DNA from: Mesorhizobium sp. 1M-11
GTDB lineage: Bacteria; Pseudomonadota; Alphaproteobacteria; Rhizobiales; Rhizobiaceae
Reading direction: 5' to 3'
Length of the DNA: 64,000 nucleotides
NCBI RefSeq assembly: GCF_001303895.1
Contig: NZ_LJSD01000071.1
Location: forward strand, 55,439-119,438
Program-made: the position numbers and the translations under genes
The notes under the pieces: model-generated
Seen by the model: the letters and a program-made list of their open reading frames with translations, nothing else
Database searches by the model: none
What the model was told of the DNA's origin: nothing
Part shown: positions 18,480 through 27,000 of the stretch, one piece after another
How the letters are laid out: every line of letters starts with the position of its first letter
How positions within the stretch are numbered: position 1 is the stretch's first letter

Positions 18480-19682
18480 GTGAGCGAATTCGAATTCGAA
18501 GTCGGCGAGTATGAAGCTCGTCTTGCGGCGGCTCAGAAGCTGATGCACCGCGAGCGGCTCGACGCTATTCTCATCACCAGCGAAGACCATTTCAGGTACT
18601 TCACCGGGTTTCACAGTCCGACCTGGGTCAATCTGACGAGACCACGCTACGCCGTGCTGCCGTCGCGTGGCGACATCATCCTCATCGTGCCGACCAGCAA
18701 CACGGAGATGACGCGACGCACCTCCTGGGTGCGTGACGTTCGTATGTGGGTTTCGCCACGACCCGAAGATGACGGGATTTCGCTGGTTCGCGACGCGATC
18801 CGCAGCGTGTCCGGCCGCCATGGCCGCGTGGGCGCCGAACTTGGCCCCGAGAGCCGCCTGACGATGCCGGCCGGCGACTTCCTGCGGCTTGGACGTGAGT
18901 TGTCGCCGACCGAACTGGTCGACGGGTACCCGCTGCTTCGCGAGCTCATGATGCGCAAATCGGCTGCTGAGATCGATAAGGTCAATGTCATCGGCTACAT
19001 CGCGTCCGACGCCTATGAGGCGCTGCCGGCGCGCATTCGGGCGGGCATGAGCATTCGCGAAGCCTGCAACACGTTCCGCCATGAACTGCTGGAGCGTGGC
19101 GCCGAGGCTTCGCCTTACGTGATCGGCGTGGCGGACCGCTTCGGCTATCCCTGCTTCAATCTCGAGCCATCGAGCCGGAAGCTCTCCGAGGGCGACGTGC
19201 TGGTCATCGACACCGGCAGCACCCGTCACGGATATTTCTGCGACTTCAACCGTGAGTTCTCCCTCGGGCCGCTCCACGAAAAGCTTCGGCAGATCTACGA
19301 CATCGTCTGGGAGGCGACGGAGGTCGGCATCGCAGCCACCGAACCCGGACGAACCATGGGCGAGATCTGGCACGACATGTCTTCTGCGATGCATCGGGCT
19401 TCCGAGGCAGTCGGGCTGCCGTTTGAACCCTTCGGGCTCGGGCGCATGGGGCATGGCCTCGGGCTACGCATGTGTGAAACCCCGTCGATCGCACCCGGAG
19501 TGGAAACAGTGGTCGAAACCGGGATGGTCCTGACGATCGAGCCCAGCATGACCTACCAGATAGATGTCGATGGCGAGATGCGCAGCCACGTCTGCGTCCA
19601 TGAAGAGAACGTCGCCGTTACTGCGGATGGGATCAGGCTGCTAAACCGCCGCGCGCCTCGCGAGATGCCGGTGATCGGTTGA
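18480..19682 (+). CDS. M24-family peptidase/ectoine-hydrolase-like (creatinase/Xaa-Pro fold)
   Basis: This is a ~400-residue creatinase/aminopeptidase P fold protein. A creatinase-type N-terminal domain (about residues 15-150) precedes a pita-bread catalytic domain. The dinuclear metal ligands are visible: VIDTGSTRHGYFCDFNRE (two aspartates), the histidine in GRMGHGLGL, the glutamate in LTIEPSM and a final glutamate in HEENVAV. I prefer the GTG at 18480, which has GGAAGGA six bases upstream. An ATG at 18465 gives five more residues. M24 relatives include ectoine hydrolase (DoeA/EutD), creatinase and dipeptidases. The amidohydrolase gene that follows supports a role in amide/amidine breakdown. 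Confidence 0.87.
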   Translation: MSEFEFEVGEYEARLAAAQKLMHRERLDAILITSEDHFRYFTGFHSPTWVNLTRPRYAVLPSRGDIILIVPTSNTEMTRRTSWVRDVRMWVSPRPEDDGISLVRDAIRSVSGRHGRVGAELGPESRLTMPAGDFLRLGRELSPTELVDGYPLLRELMMRKSAAEIDKVNVIGYIASDAYEALPARIRAGMSIREACNTFRHELLERGAEASPYVIGVADRFGYPCFNLEPSSRKLSEGDVLVIDTGSTRHGYFCDFNREFSLGPLHEKLRQIYDIVWEATEVGIAATEPGRTMGEIWHDMSSAMHRASEAVGLPFEPFGLGRMGHGLGLRMCETPSIAPGVETVVETGMVLTIEPSMTYQIDVDGEMRSHVCVHEENVAVTADGIRLLNRRAPREMPVIG

Positions 19683-19749
19683 GCGCGGCTTGGCGTACAG
19701 GTTCGCACGCCACCAGCGATACTGTTGCAGATACAAGGCAGGATTGAAC

Positions 19750-21021
19750 ATGCCGGTGAATGCAAATTCCAACTCGCTCGACACATTGGCGGGCCACGTC
19801 GATCAGTACCGCCTTTGGCAGCGGCACCTCGATATGGCACGGATCGGCGCGACGCCGCTTGGCGGCGTCCACCGGCTGCCATTCAGCAAGGAAGATATCC
19901 AATCGCGAAGGCTGTTCCTGTCATGGGCCGACGCTCGCGGCTTCGCCTCGATGATGGATGACTTCGGCAACCTCTTCGTGCGACGCGAAGGCTCAGAAAG
20001 CGGTCTGGCTCCCGTCGTCAGCGGCTCCCACAGCGACACGCAGCCGAATGGTGGACGGTTCGACGGCATCTACGGTGTGCTGGCGGCATTCGAGGCACTT
20101 GAAGCGATCGACGACGCAGGGATCGTGACAAGACGTCCGATCGAAGTAGTTATTTGGACCGCCGAGGAAGCCGACGCCCAGTTCGGAGTCGGCTGCCTCG
20201 GTTCGCAGGCCCACGCGGATCCCGACAAGCTGCCGCAGCTGATGGCGATCAGGAACAATCAGGACATTTCGGTCGGGACCTCGCTTGCGGAGTTTCTCGA
20301 CGACCATCCTCGCGTCTCACACCGCCAATTCCGCTCGCCCATCGCCTACTATGTCGAAGCTCACATCGAACAAGGTCCGGAACTTGAGGCGCAAGGCAAG
20401 ACCATCGGCATCGTCACCGCGATACAGGGTCACCGGAGCTTCAAGGTCCAGATCGTCGGGGAAGCCAGCCACGCCGGCGCCACACCCGAGCGGCTGCGGA
20501 AAGACGCGCTCGTTGCCGCGATGGAGATTTTCAGCGAGTTGCGGAAGGTCTTTCACGATCCTCAAGATATCGTTCGCTTCACTGTGGGCGAGATGGACGT
20601 GGCTCCGGGCGCGATGGCGGTCGTTCCCGGCTCGGTGACGTTCACGATCGACTTCCGGCATCCCGATCCGGACATCCTTCGAACGCTTGGCGATCAGATC
20701 GCCGTTGTAGCGCGGGAAAAAGCCGGCAGATGCGAGGCAAGCGTCAGCGAGCTGCGGCATTCGAGCCCGGTTCAGTTCACGGGCCCCGTGCCGGACGCCA
20801 TCCTCAAAGCTGTGGAAAGCCTCAACTATTCGCGCATGTTCTTGCCGTCGGGCGCAGGTCACGATGCGCGCTACATCGCAGAGCTGGCGCCGGCCGGGAT
20901 GATCTTCATCCCCTGCTGGCGCGGCATAAGCCACAACGAAGCGGAGAGCGCCGAACTTCGCGACATGGTCGCGGGAGTCAATGTGCTCGCCAATACGCTC
21001 GTCCAGCTCGCCAATCTTTAG
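19750..21021 (+). CDS. M20-family Zn amidohydrolase (N-carbamoyl-amino-acid hydrolase / allantoate amidohydrolase-like)
   Basis: This is a ~423-residue enzyme of the hydantoinase/carbamoylase family. Metal ligands appear in order: GSHSDT and GGRFDGIYG (H, D), the paired acidic residues in WTAEEADAQFG, the histidine in EAHIEQGPELE, and a late SGAGHDA motif. The lid/dimerization domain has GEASHAGATP. These enzymes cleave N-carbamoyl or ureido groups, releasing ammonia and CO2. The ATG at 19750 is preceded by an AAGGCAGGA stretch. The 20 extra residues possible upstream are unlike the family. It lies in the rightward catabolic operon between the M24 enzyme and RidA. Confidence 0.9.
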   Translation: MPVNANSNSLDTLAGHVDQYRLWQRHLDMARIGATPLGGVHRLPFSKEDIQSRRLFLSWADARGFASMMDDFGNLFVRREGSESGLAPVVSGSHSDTQPNGGRFDGIYGVLAAFEALEAIDDAGIVTRRPIEVVIWTAEEADAQFGVGCLGSQAHADPDKLPQLMAIRNNQDISVGTSLAEFLDDHPRVSHRQFRSPIAYYVEAHIEQGPELEAQGKTIGIVTAIQGHRSFKVQIVGEASHAGATPERLRKDALVAAMEIFSELRKVFHDPQDIVRFTVGEMDVAPGAMAVVPGSVTFTIDFRHPDPDILRTLGDQIAVVAREKAGRCEASVSELRHSSPVQFTGPVPDAILKAVESLNYSRMFLPSGAGHDARYIAELAPAGMIFIPCWRGISHNEAESAELRDMVAGVNVLANTLVQLANL

Positions 21022-21051
21022 GGTGTTGTTCACCAGATTTGCGGAGAGATC

Positions 21052-21546
21052 ATGCCCGGTCTGTACGAAACACGATTAATCGAACTCGGCATGACAATGC
21101 CGGAGGCCCCCATTGCTGCCGCGAATTACATCCCGTTCAAGCTTTGCGGTAATGTTCTCTATCTTGCCGGGCAGGTGCCGCGCCTGAATGGCAAGAGCGC
21201 GTATCTCGGAATCCTTGGCAGGGACATCGGCCTCGAAGATGCCCAGAAAGCAGCCAGGATTTGCGGCCTGAACGTCCTGTCGCAGATCAAGGCAGCGCTA
21301 GGAGACCTGGATAGGGTTTCTTCCGTCATACGCCTCGTCGGCTATGTCGCGTCGACGCCCGACTTCAGGGAGCTGCATCTGGTGATGAACGGCGCCTCCG
21401 ACCTGATGGTCGAGATTTTCGGCGAGGCCGGGAAGCACGCCCGAACCTCCGTCGGCGTAGCCGCCCTTCCGCAAGGCGTTCCGGTCGAAGTCGAAGCCAC
21501 GATCGAAATCAGACACAGCCGAAGCTTTCGACGCATCAGCGCTTGA
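21052..21546 (+). CDS. RidA family protein (YjgF-like)
   Basis: This 164-residue member of the RidA/YjgF superfamily is longer than the ~130-residue norm. Conserved stretches are LYLAGQVPRLNGK (about residues 36-48), AARICGLNVLSQIKAALGDLDRV (about 63-85) and the C-terminal GVPVEVEATIEI. GGAGA precedes the ATG. It closes the rightward operon and converges on the LysR gene four bases away. Two RidA proteins in adjacent divergent operons suggest that the pathway generates reactive imines or enamines. The longer form resembles the Rid5-7-type subfamilies more than classic RidA, an assignment made by eye. Confidence 0.87.
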   Translation: MPGLYETRLIELGMTMPEAPIAAANYIPFKLCGNVLYLAGQVPRLNGKSAYLGILGRDIGLEDAQKAARICGLNVLSQIKAALGDLDRVSSVIRLVGYVASTPDFRELHLVMNGASDLMVEIFGEAGKHARTSVGVAALPQGVPVEVEATIEIRHSRSFRRISA

Positions 21547-21550
21547 AACC

Positions 21551-22573
21551 TTAATCGCGCAGCAATTGCCGTAGCTGGTTGAGCCTTCCGCGGCTGCTGC
21601 CCTTCGATACCCCACCAATTGCCGCCAGCGATGAAGGCGGGTCGGCACGCTCCTTGTTGTGCTTGCGGGCGATCGCGAGAAAACTCCTCACAATCGGGTT
21701 GCTCATCGAAGCGCGCGGCGCCTTGATCGCGATCTCTGTTTCCTTCCTGATCTCCACAGGCCGTATCGCGCGGATCGTACCCGTCGCCTCCCAGGGCTTA
21801 GCCATGTGGGATGGCAAGAAGCCAACATGACGTCCGGCAAGAACCAGGAACAGGATGCCTTCGGTCTGGTGCGACGTCGCCCTCGGCTTCAGGTCTAGCT
21901 CGCTGACGAGTATCGTCTCGGCTGCCGAATAGCTGTGTTGCACCAGCATGCACTGCGACAGGAGATCGTTGGAGATGGCATCGTCCTCGACACCGAACAA
22001 CTCGTGCTCGCGGCCGCAATAGAGGTAGCTTGTTTCCTTGAGGACCGGCATCGAGATGATCTTGGCGGAGCGGTCGGCGACCATCGACACGCCAATATGC
22101 AGCCGTCGTTCCTGCACGGCGCGGTCGATCTCGCTGCCCGAGCCGATGACCAGTTTCAGCGTCAATCCGGGATGCGACTGGACATAATCGGACAGTATGC
22201 GGTGGAGCAGCAAATTCTCGTTGGTAACAAGATTCTCGATAAAGCCGATGTAGACGGTTCCGACGAGTTCGGAATGGAACGAATTGACCCGCGAGCGAAA
22301 CTCTTCCAGCGCCTCGAGCAGCTGCGTCGTCGAATCGTAGACAACCTCTCCCTCCGGCGTGAGTGCGAAACCGCTGCGGCCTCGCTCGCAAAGCCTCACT
22401 CCGAGGCGTATTTCGAGGTCGCTCACATGCTTGCTGATCGCCGACTTGGTGAGTCCGAGCTCGACTTCGGCAGGGGAGAAGCCCCCGCAGTCCACCACCG
22501 TGCGGAAAACCCTAAGCAACTTGAGCTCGAAGTCAGTGAACTGGTTTGCGAATATGCGATGAGGCCAGCTCAA
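21551..22573 (-). CDS. LysR-family transcription regulator
   Basis: This is a 340-residue LysR regulator. The N-terminal helix-turn-helix (about residues 15-75) contains CGGFSPAEVELGLTKSAISKHVS and DLEIRLGVRLCERGRSGFALTPEG. A periplasmic-binding-like effector domain follows. Translation starts at TTG, supported by GGAGG six bases upstream. It converges on the RidA gene and diverges from a small NTF2-like gene at 22849. It may control either catabolic segment. The C-terminal ~30 residues are low-complexity and serine/glycine/arginine-rich. Confidence 0.9.
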   Translation of the reverse strand: MSWPHRIFANQFTDFELKLLRVFRTVVDCGGFSPAEVELGLTKSAISKHVSDLEIRLGVRLCERGRSGFALTPEGEVVYDSTTQLLEALEEFRSRVNSFHSELVGTVYIGFIENLVTNENLLLHRILSDYVQSHPGLTLKLVIGSGSEIDRAVQERRLHIGVSMVADRSAKIISMPVLKETSYLYCGREHELFGVEDDAISNDLLSQCMLVQHSYSAAETILVSELDLKPRATSHQTEGILFLVLAGRHVGFLPSHMAKPWEATGTIRAIRPVEIRKETEIAIKAPRASMSNPIVRSFLAIARKHNKERADPPSSLAAIGGVSKGSSRGRLNQLRQLLRD

Positions 22574-22638
22574 ATCAAACCTCCAGAATCATTGTGCGAT
22601 CGCGTCAGGGGATGACAACGGACGCACTAATCAGCTTA

Positions 22639-22651
22639 TCTGATGATCAGA
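22639..22651. promoter_or_regulatory. Palindromic operator candidate in the LysR/NTF2-like intergenic region
   Basis: The 13-bp palindrome TCTGAT-G-ATCAGA lies in the 275-base gap between the divergent LysR gene and the gene at 22849. The core ATCAGAC (22646-22652) is shared with the paired 19-mers near the GntR gene, so the same GntR protein may act here. No other feature was seen in the gap. Confidence 0.45.
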
Positions 22652-22848
22652 CTATCTGTAAAGTGATGATAAGCCTTGCCGAACCAGCGCGCTTATCCAG
22701 CCGATCGCACTTCGGCGGGGCGTGCTTGGTTGCTCAATTTGGAAAGTCGGATTGCCAACTGTCGTCTGACGTTTGCGGTTGCGAGCCGGTAGAAGGTCAT
22801 CGAGGCACCTTTGATAGGTGCACTTTCTCATGATCGCGGAGCGCCAGA

Positions 22849-23238
22849 ATGACTATAGCGGTAACAAAAGGCCCACTCTTTGATCCGCAGGATCTGGAAC
22901 GACAGCTCGTCGCCAGGGAAAATGCCGGCGACGTCGATGGCATGACCGCCCTGTTCGAGCCAGATGCTGTCATCGAACTCAATGACGGCATGAACGACGG
23001 TCAGCTCCTGAGAGGCACGGCGGCCATCCGGGAGTTCTTCAAGAAATTGCAGGTGACCGGTATCGGCCCCGAGGGACGTCGGTTCCGGATGGGAGAACAG
23101 AGGCCGGCGCTGATATCGGGCGATCTCGCGCTCACCTCGACTCGCAGCGTCGACGGCGACATCACTTCCGAGGTGGCACGCCGGCAACCCGATGGCTCCT
23201 GGCTCTGGGTGATCGACAGATACTCGGTAAACTGGTGA
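22849..23238 (+). CDS. NTF2-like/SnoaL-fold protein (YybH type)
   Basis: This is a 129-residue cone-shaped NTF2-like fold protein of the DUF4440/YybH group. It has an N-terminal helix region with ERQLVARENAGDVDGMTALF (about residues 16-35), an AVIEL strand, then the GTAAIREFFKKL helix, and a final WLWVIDRYSVNW strand. Such proteins can be small isomerases, dehydratases or binding proteins, and residues alone do not give the substrate. GGAG lies eight bases before the ATG. It begins a small rightward pair with the ABM-like gene at 23347. Confidence 0.75.
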   Translation: MTIAVTKGPLFDPQDLERQLVARENAGDVDGMTALFEPDAVIELNDGMNDGQLLRGTAAIREFFKKLQVTGIGPEGRRFRMGEQRPALISGDLALTSTRSVDGDITSEVARRQPDGSWLWVIDRYSVNW

Positions 23239-23346
23239 TCCACCGCCCCGAATGCGACGCTCTCGCCAGACGACCTGGCGAGAGCTTCCGAACGATCGAT
23301 ACTCTTCCCGGACGTTTTGGCGTCCCGGGTAACAAGCGAGCTACCG

Positions 23347-23670
23347 ATGATCCTTCGCTCATGGCATGGCACGGTGCCGTCTCGACACGGTGACGCATTC
23401 GCTGAATATTTTCAGCGCGAAGTCATCGAAGAGGTCGTCAAGATCCCGGGCAATCTCGGCGTTTTTTTCCGTTATGAGCATCAGGCCGGTTTCACGCACG
23501 TATTTTTGATCACCTATTGGGACAGTTGGAGTTCCGTGTGCCGCTTCGCCGGGCCCCACCCGCATATCGCGGTCACTTATCCGGATGACTCCAAATTCGA
23601 GCTGATCTCCGATCCGATCGTCCTGCACCAGGCGTGCTCGACGATCGAACCGTGGTACGGGCAATCCTGA
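23347..23670 (+). CDS. ABM-like (antibiotic biosynthesis monooxygenase fold) small protein
   Basis: This ~107-residue protein has a dimeric alpha/beta-barrel (ferredoxin-like) pattern. It opens MILRSWHGTVPSRHGDAFAEYF, then a central VIEEVVKIPGNLGVFFRYE, then FLITYWDSWSSVCRFAG, and a closing YPDDSKFE segment typical of the family. Function in this group ranges from heme/quinone monooxygenase to simple binding. I chose the ATG at 23347. A TTG at 23317 would add ten residues. It precedes a convergent esterase gene. Its role in the cluster is unknown. Confidence 0.65.
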   Translation: MILRSWHGTVPSRHGDAFAEYFQREVIEEVVKIPGNLGVFFRYEHQAGFTHVFLITYWDSWSSVCRFAGPHPHIAVTYPDDSKFELISDPIVLHQACSTIEPWYGQS

Positions 23671-23703
23671 TCTCCGCCAGCCGCTAGCTTTCGAAAGATC
23701 GGT

Positions 23704-24603
23704 CTAGAACCGGTTCGAGAACTCGGCGATTTGCGCCAACGCCTCGGAAGTCTCCGGCGCTTCGAGCGCTCCGTGATAAACATGGGGCAGGCCCTCGGCG
23801 ACCTCCAGAATTACCTCGACGCCAGCCTGCGCCGCTGCCTCGGACAGACGTTCGGAATCGCTCAGCAGGACTTCCGCGCCCCCTACCTGGATGAGCATGG
23901 GCGGCAATCCGCCATGCGGAGCGAACAGCGGAGACGCCGACGGGCTACGCGGATCGACGCCGTTCATGTAGGTTTTCGCCAAATCGAGCACCATGTCGCG
24001 GGTGAAGACGATGTCCATATCGGCAAGCGTGCTCATGGAAGCGCCGGATGCAGTGAGGTCGAGAAGCGGAGAGAGGAGCAGCGTTGCCGCGGGCAGCTGC
24101 TCATCATCGTCGCGCAGTCTGTGCAGAAGCGCCAGGGCGAGCGCAGAGCCGACGGAGTCTCCCGCCAGCAGCACGTCCTTCGGATTGACGCTGGTGGACC
24201 TGACGAGCCATCGCCAAGCCGTCAAAGTGTCGTCGAAAGCAGCCGGAAACGCGTGTTCGGGGGTGAGCCGGTACTCTGGAAACATCACGCGCCGTGTCGT
24301 GACCCGGCCGATATGCGCGACGAGCGGCCCATGGCTCCGTAGTGATCCAAGGTAGTAGCCGCCGCCGTGCAGGTAGAAAAGAACCTTCGACGAGCCAGTG
24401 ACTTCAGGCATTGAAAGCCAGTAGGCGGGTACCCCGTCTGCATCCAGTATCTCGACCGCCACATCATCGGCGAGCGGGCGCAGTTGCCCGACCGGCGCGA
24501 AACTGTCACGCGCGACGGGAAGCGGCCGGGGCGGCGTGGCCGCACGCTGGACCCGTCGCTTCTTCAGGAATTCGATGACGTCCTGCATTTCCCGGCTTGG
24601 CAT
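23704..24603 (-). CDS. Alpha/beta hydrolase, hormone-sensitive-lipase family esterase
   Basis: This is a 299-residue esterase of the HSL/acetyl-hydrolase group. The oxyanion-hole motif HGGGYYLGS is at about residues 77-85. The nucleophile elbow GDSVGSALAL is near residue 149, with V in place of the usual A. The acid is probably in the DSERLS/DP region near 245-260, and the histidine is in LPHVYHG near 276. AAGGAGG lies eight bases before the ATG. It follows the aminotransferase gene by about 50 bases on the same strand, so the two are probably cotranscribed. The substrate is probably a short-chain or amide-linked acyl compound. Confidence 0.9.
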   Translation of the reverse strand: MPSREMQDVIEFLKKRRVQRAATPPRPLPVARDSFAPVGQLRPLADDVAVEILDADGVPAYWLSMPEVTGSSKVLFYLHGGGYYLGSLRSHGPLVAHIGRVTTRRVMFPEYRLTPEHAFPAAFDDTLTAWRWLVRSTSVNPKDVLLAGDSVGSALALALLHRLRDDDEQLPAATLLLSPLLDLTASGASMSTLADMDIVFTRDMVLDLAKTYMNGVDPRSPSASPLFAPHGGLPPMLIQVGGAEVLLSDSERLSEAAAQAGVEVILEVAEGLPHVYHGALEAPETSEALAQIAEFSNRF

Positions 24604-24654
24604 AATGCAACCTCCTTACGACCACAAAGTCGAAACAGCGCGAGAGCGCTTTTC

Positions 24655-25803
24655 TCAGACGCGTGGACCGGCCTTGCCGATCACCGCCAGTTCCTCGACC
24701 AGCCGGTCGATGTCGCGCGGCGTGTTGTAGAGATGCGGGGAGACGCGGAAGTAATCGCGGCGCGGGGATACGAAGATCTGCTTCTCGACGAGCTTGCGAA
24801 CAACTGATTTGGACTCGATGTGCCGGAACTTGCCACTGACGATCGAGCTGCGCGCCTCGGGAGCAAGCGGCGTTGCGAGGTGAATATCGAGATCGGAAAT
24901 TCCCTTTACAAGTTGATCCGCTAGCGCCAAATTTCGGCGCATGATGTTGGATACGCCTATCTCCTGCAGGTAGTCGATACTTTTCGCGAGCGCGGCGGCG
25001 CACCCGTAAGCCATGGTTGAGAATTCGAACCGGCGCGCGTCATTGTGGTATACGCAACGCTGCGCCTGCAAATTGTAGATCTCCGAATGGAATCTCCAGC
25101 CGGTGATGCCGGGATCCAGTGTCTGCTGACGGCGGGGGGATATGTACGCTAGGCCGACGCCGAACGGTCCACAGAGCCATTTGTAGGATGTCGTGACGAG
25201 GGCATCGATCGCGACCTCGCTGACATCGAGCGGAACGGCACCCAGAGACTGTGACGCATCCACCAGAAAGAATGCGCCGACGCGTGCTGCCGCATCCGAA
25301 ATGCGCTTCAGGTCGAAACGCTGGCCGGTGGAATATTCCACATGGGAGATGGAAACAACCGATGTCCTGTCGTCGATCGCGGCAATCAGTTGGTCCTCGT
25401 CGACCACGTCGTCAGTGCTGGCGACGTAATGCATTTCCGCTCCGGTGTGCCGCGCCACCCGGGCCCATGGATATGACGTGCTGGGGAACACGATGTCCGT
25501 GGTCACGATCCGCGTTCCGGCTTTCGGCATGACCGCCCAGGCGATGGACGAGACGAACTCGCTGGCGGACGAAGCAACCGCTACATCGGTCGATGTCGCT
25601 CCGATAAAGCGGGCAAACGCGCCGCGTACCTCGTCGAAGACGAGATCTTCCGCGACCTCGTCGAAGTTCAGCGAGCCGTTTTCGGCGATGTCGCGCTGCC
25701 AAGCTTCGACAGTATCGGAGGCCGAACGCGGCATCAGGGCGACGTTTGCCGCGTTGAGATAGGTCAGCTTGGCGGTGGCTGGGAAATCGGTATCGATGGA
25801 CAT
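24655..25803 (-). CDS. Class-V aminotransferase (cysteine desulfurase/isopenicillin-N epimerase-like)
   Basis: This is a 382-residue fold-type I PLP enzyme. The PLP-lysine motif is TTSYKWLCGPFGVGL near residues 205-220. The ring-stacking and aspartate contacts lie in SHVEYSTG and FLVDASQSLGAVPLDV (about 165-190). Such proteins act as aminotransferases, lyases or epimerases. There are no ISC/SUF genes nearby, so iron-sulfur biosynthesis is unlikely. It reads leftward with the esterase gene. Its start has no strong ribosome site. Together with the ABC importer, arginase-like and deacylase genes it fits amino-compound catabolism. Confidence 0.87.
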   Translation of the reverse strand: MSIDTDFPATAKLTYLNAANVALMPRSASDTVEAWQRDIAENGSLNFDEVAEDLVFDEVRGAFARFIGATSTDVAVASSASEFVSSIAWAVMPKAGTRIVTTDIVFPSTSYPWARVARHTGAEMHYVASTDDVVDEDQLIAAIDDRTSVVSISHVEYSTGQRFDLKRISDAAARVGAFFLVDASQSLGAVPLDVSEVAIDALVTTSYKWLCGPFGVGLAYISPRRQQTLDPGITGWRFHSEIYNLQAQRCVYHNDARRFEFSTMAYGCAAALAKSIDYLQEIGVSNIMRRNLALADQLVKGISDLDIHLATPLAPEARSSIVSGKFRHIESKSVVRKLVEKQIFVSPRRDYFRVSPHLYNTPRDIDRLVEELAVIGKAGPRV

Positions 25804-25955
25804 CTAGATGGGACCGCTGGTTGGAGTTGTCGGCGAAGCGTTCGGCTCCACAGACAGTGCCATTCTTGCCAGCCGGTTTAATTCCGCTTTTTGGAAAGTG
25901 GGGTTGCTGACGATCCGTAGGCCTGCGCGACTGAGCTTTGCGTTGCTCGAATACA

Positions 25956-25985
25956 AACAGGCGCCAGCGGATGCTGGCGCCTGTT
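25956..25985 (-). terminator. Strong hairpin terminator after the amino-acid binding protein
   Basis: Perfect 13-bp arms (AACAGGCGCCAGC and its complement) flank a 4-base loop, 38 bases beyond the stop of the leftward binding-protein gene. On the minus strand the hairpin is followed by a short T-rich TTTGT. This suggests the gene at 26023-26790 is transcribed alone. Confidence 0.7.
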
Positions 25986-26022
25986 AGTCCATAAATTACG
26001 AGCTTGAGGTTGGCTTTGCGCC

Positions 26023-26790
26023 CTATTCACCGAATATGTCGTAGTCGAAATACTTGTCGTTGATGGCCTTGTAGGTTCCATCTTTGCGCGCCTCCGCCAG
26101 CGCCTTGTTCAGCGCCTCGCGGATGTCCTTGTCCTCTTTCCTCAATCCGATGCCGATACCCTCGCCGAAGCAATCCGGGTCGGTCACCGTCTCGCCTTGG
26201 AAGGCAAAACCTTTGCCGCGCTCGGTCTTCAACAGGCCAAAGTCCAGCTGGATCTTGTCCGAGAAGATCGCGTCCAGCCGGCCCGAGCTGACGTCCAAGA
26301 ACATCTCCTCCGAGTTCTGGTACACCTGAAGCGCGGCATCGGGGTAGGTCTTCTCCAGGTAACACTGGGACACTCCGGGAACCGTGCCGATCCTGAGCCC
26401 AGCCAGCGCGTTGTCGGAGAAATCTATCTTCTTCGATACCGAAGCGACGAAGGAGGCGGTGGTCCGATAGTAGGGATCGGTGAAGTCGATCTGTTTCTTG
26501 CGATCCTCGGTAATTGACATGGACGCGAAGATACCGGTGAATTTCTTTACCAGCAGGCCGGGGATCATCCCGTCCCAGTTCTGCGAGACGAAGACGCAGG
26601 TGCGGTTTATCTTCTGGCAAAGCGCCTGACCGAGATCGATTTCGAAGCCCGCCAGCGAACCGTCCGCCGCGCGGAAGTTGAACGGCGGATACGCCCCTTC
26701 CGTAGCAAACGTGATGTCTTCGGCTGCCGCAGCGACCGGCGCGAATGCAATGCCCAGAACGGCGATCGCGCCAAACAGTTTGTTCCTCAT
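26023..26790 (-). CDS. Periplasmic amino-acid-binding protein (Lys/Arg/Orn family)
   Basis: This is a 255-residue ABC substrate-binding protein. It has a Sec signal peptide (MRNKLFGAIAVLGIAFAPVAAAA) and then the family opening ITFATEGAYPPFNF, followed by GFEIDLGQALC, FASMSITEDRKKQIDFTDPYY and FGEGIGIGLRKED. It resembles arginine/ornithine/octopine-binding proteins. I chose the ATG at 26790 because it starts the signal peptide. Its close paralog in the downstream transporter operon is frameshifted (31442-32205), so this copy may supply the binding function for those permeases. It is apparently monocistronic, ending at the 25956-25985 hairpin. Confidence 0.92.
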   Translation of the reverse strand: MRNKLFGAIAVLGIAFAPVAAAAEDITFATEGAYPPFNFRAADGSLAGFEIDLGQALCQKINRTCVFVSQNWDGMIPGLLVKKFTGIFASMSITEDRKKQIDFTDPYYRTTASFVASVSKKIDFSDNALAGLRIGTVPGVSQCYLEKTYPDAALQVYQNSEEMFLDVSSGRLDAIFSDKIQLDFGLLKTERGKGFAFQGETVTDPDCFGEGIGIGLRKEDKDIREALNKALAEARKDGTYKAINDKYFDYDIFGE

Positions 26791-27000
26791 ATCTGTCCCC
26801 TCTTTCACTGACTGCTCGCCTTCCCTGCCGGAGCAACGGCGTCGGTCTGATCTTTGTTGCGGCCCAGACGTTAGTTCGGCCGACGTCACGTGCGTTGACT
26901 AAATACGAAAGCCAGGTTTCCAAACGCGGAAACCAACCGGGAAGGCACTGTGTTAGGGCCCGACGCACCGAGCGAATGTGCTTCGGCCGAGGAGATTGGG

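Noticed and set aside
18291..19454. 387-codon antisense frame over the M24 gene
   Set aside because: Shadow of the peptidase gene. No recognizable motifs and no ribosome site.
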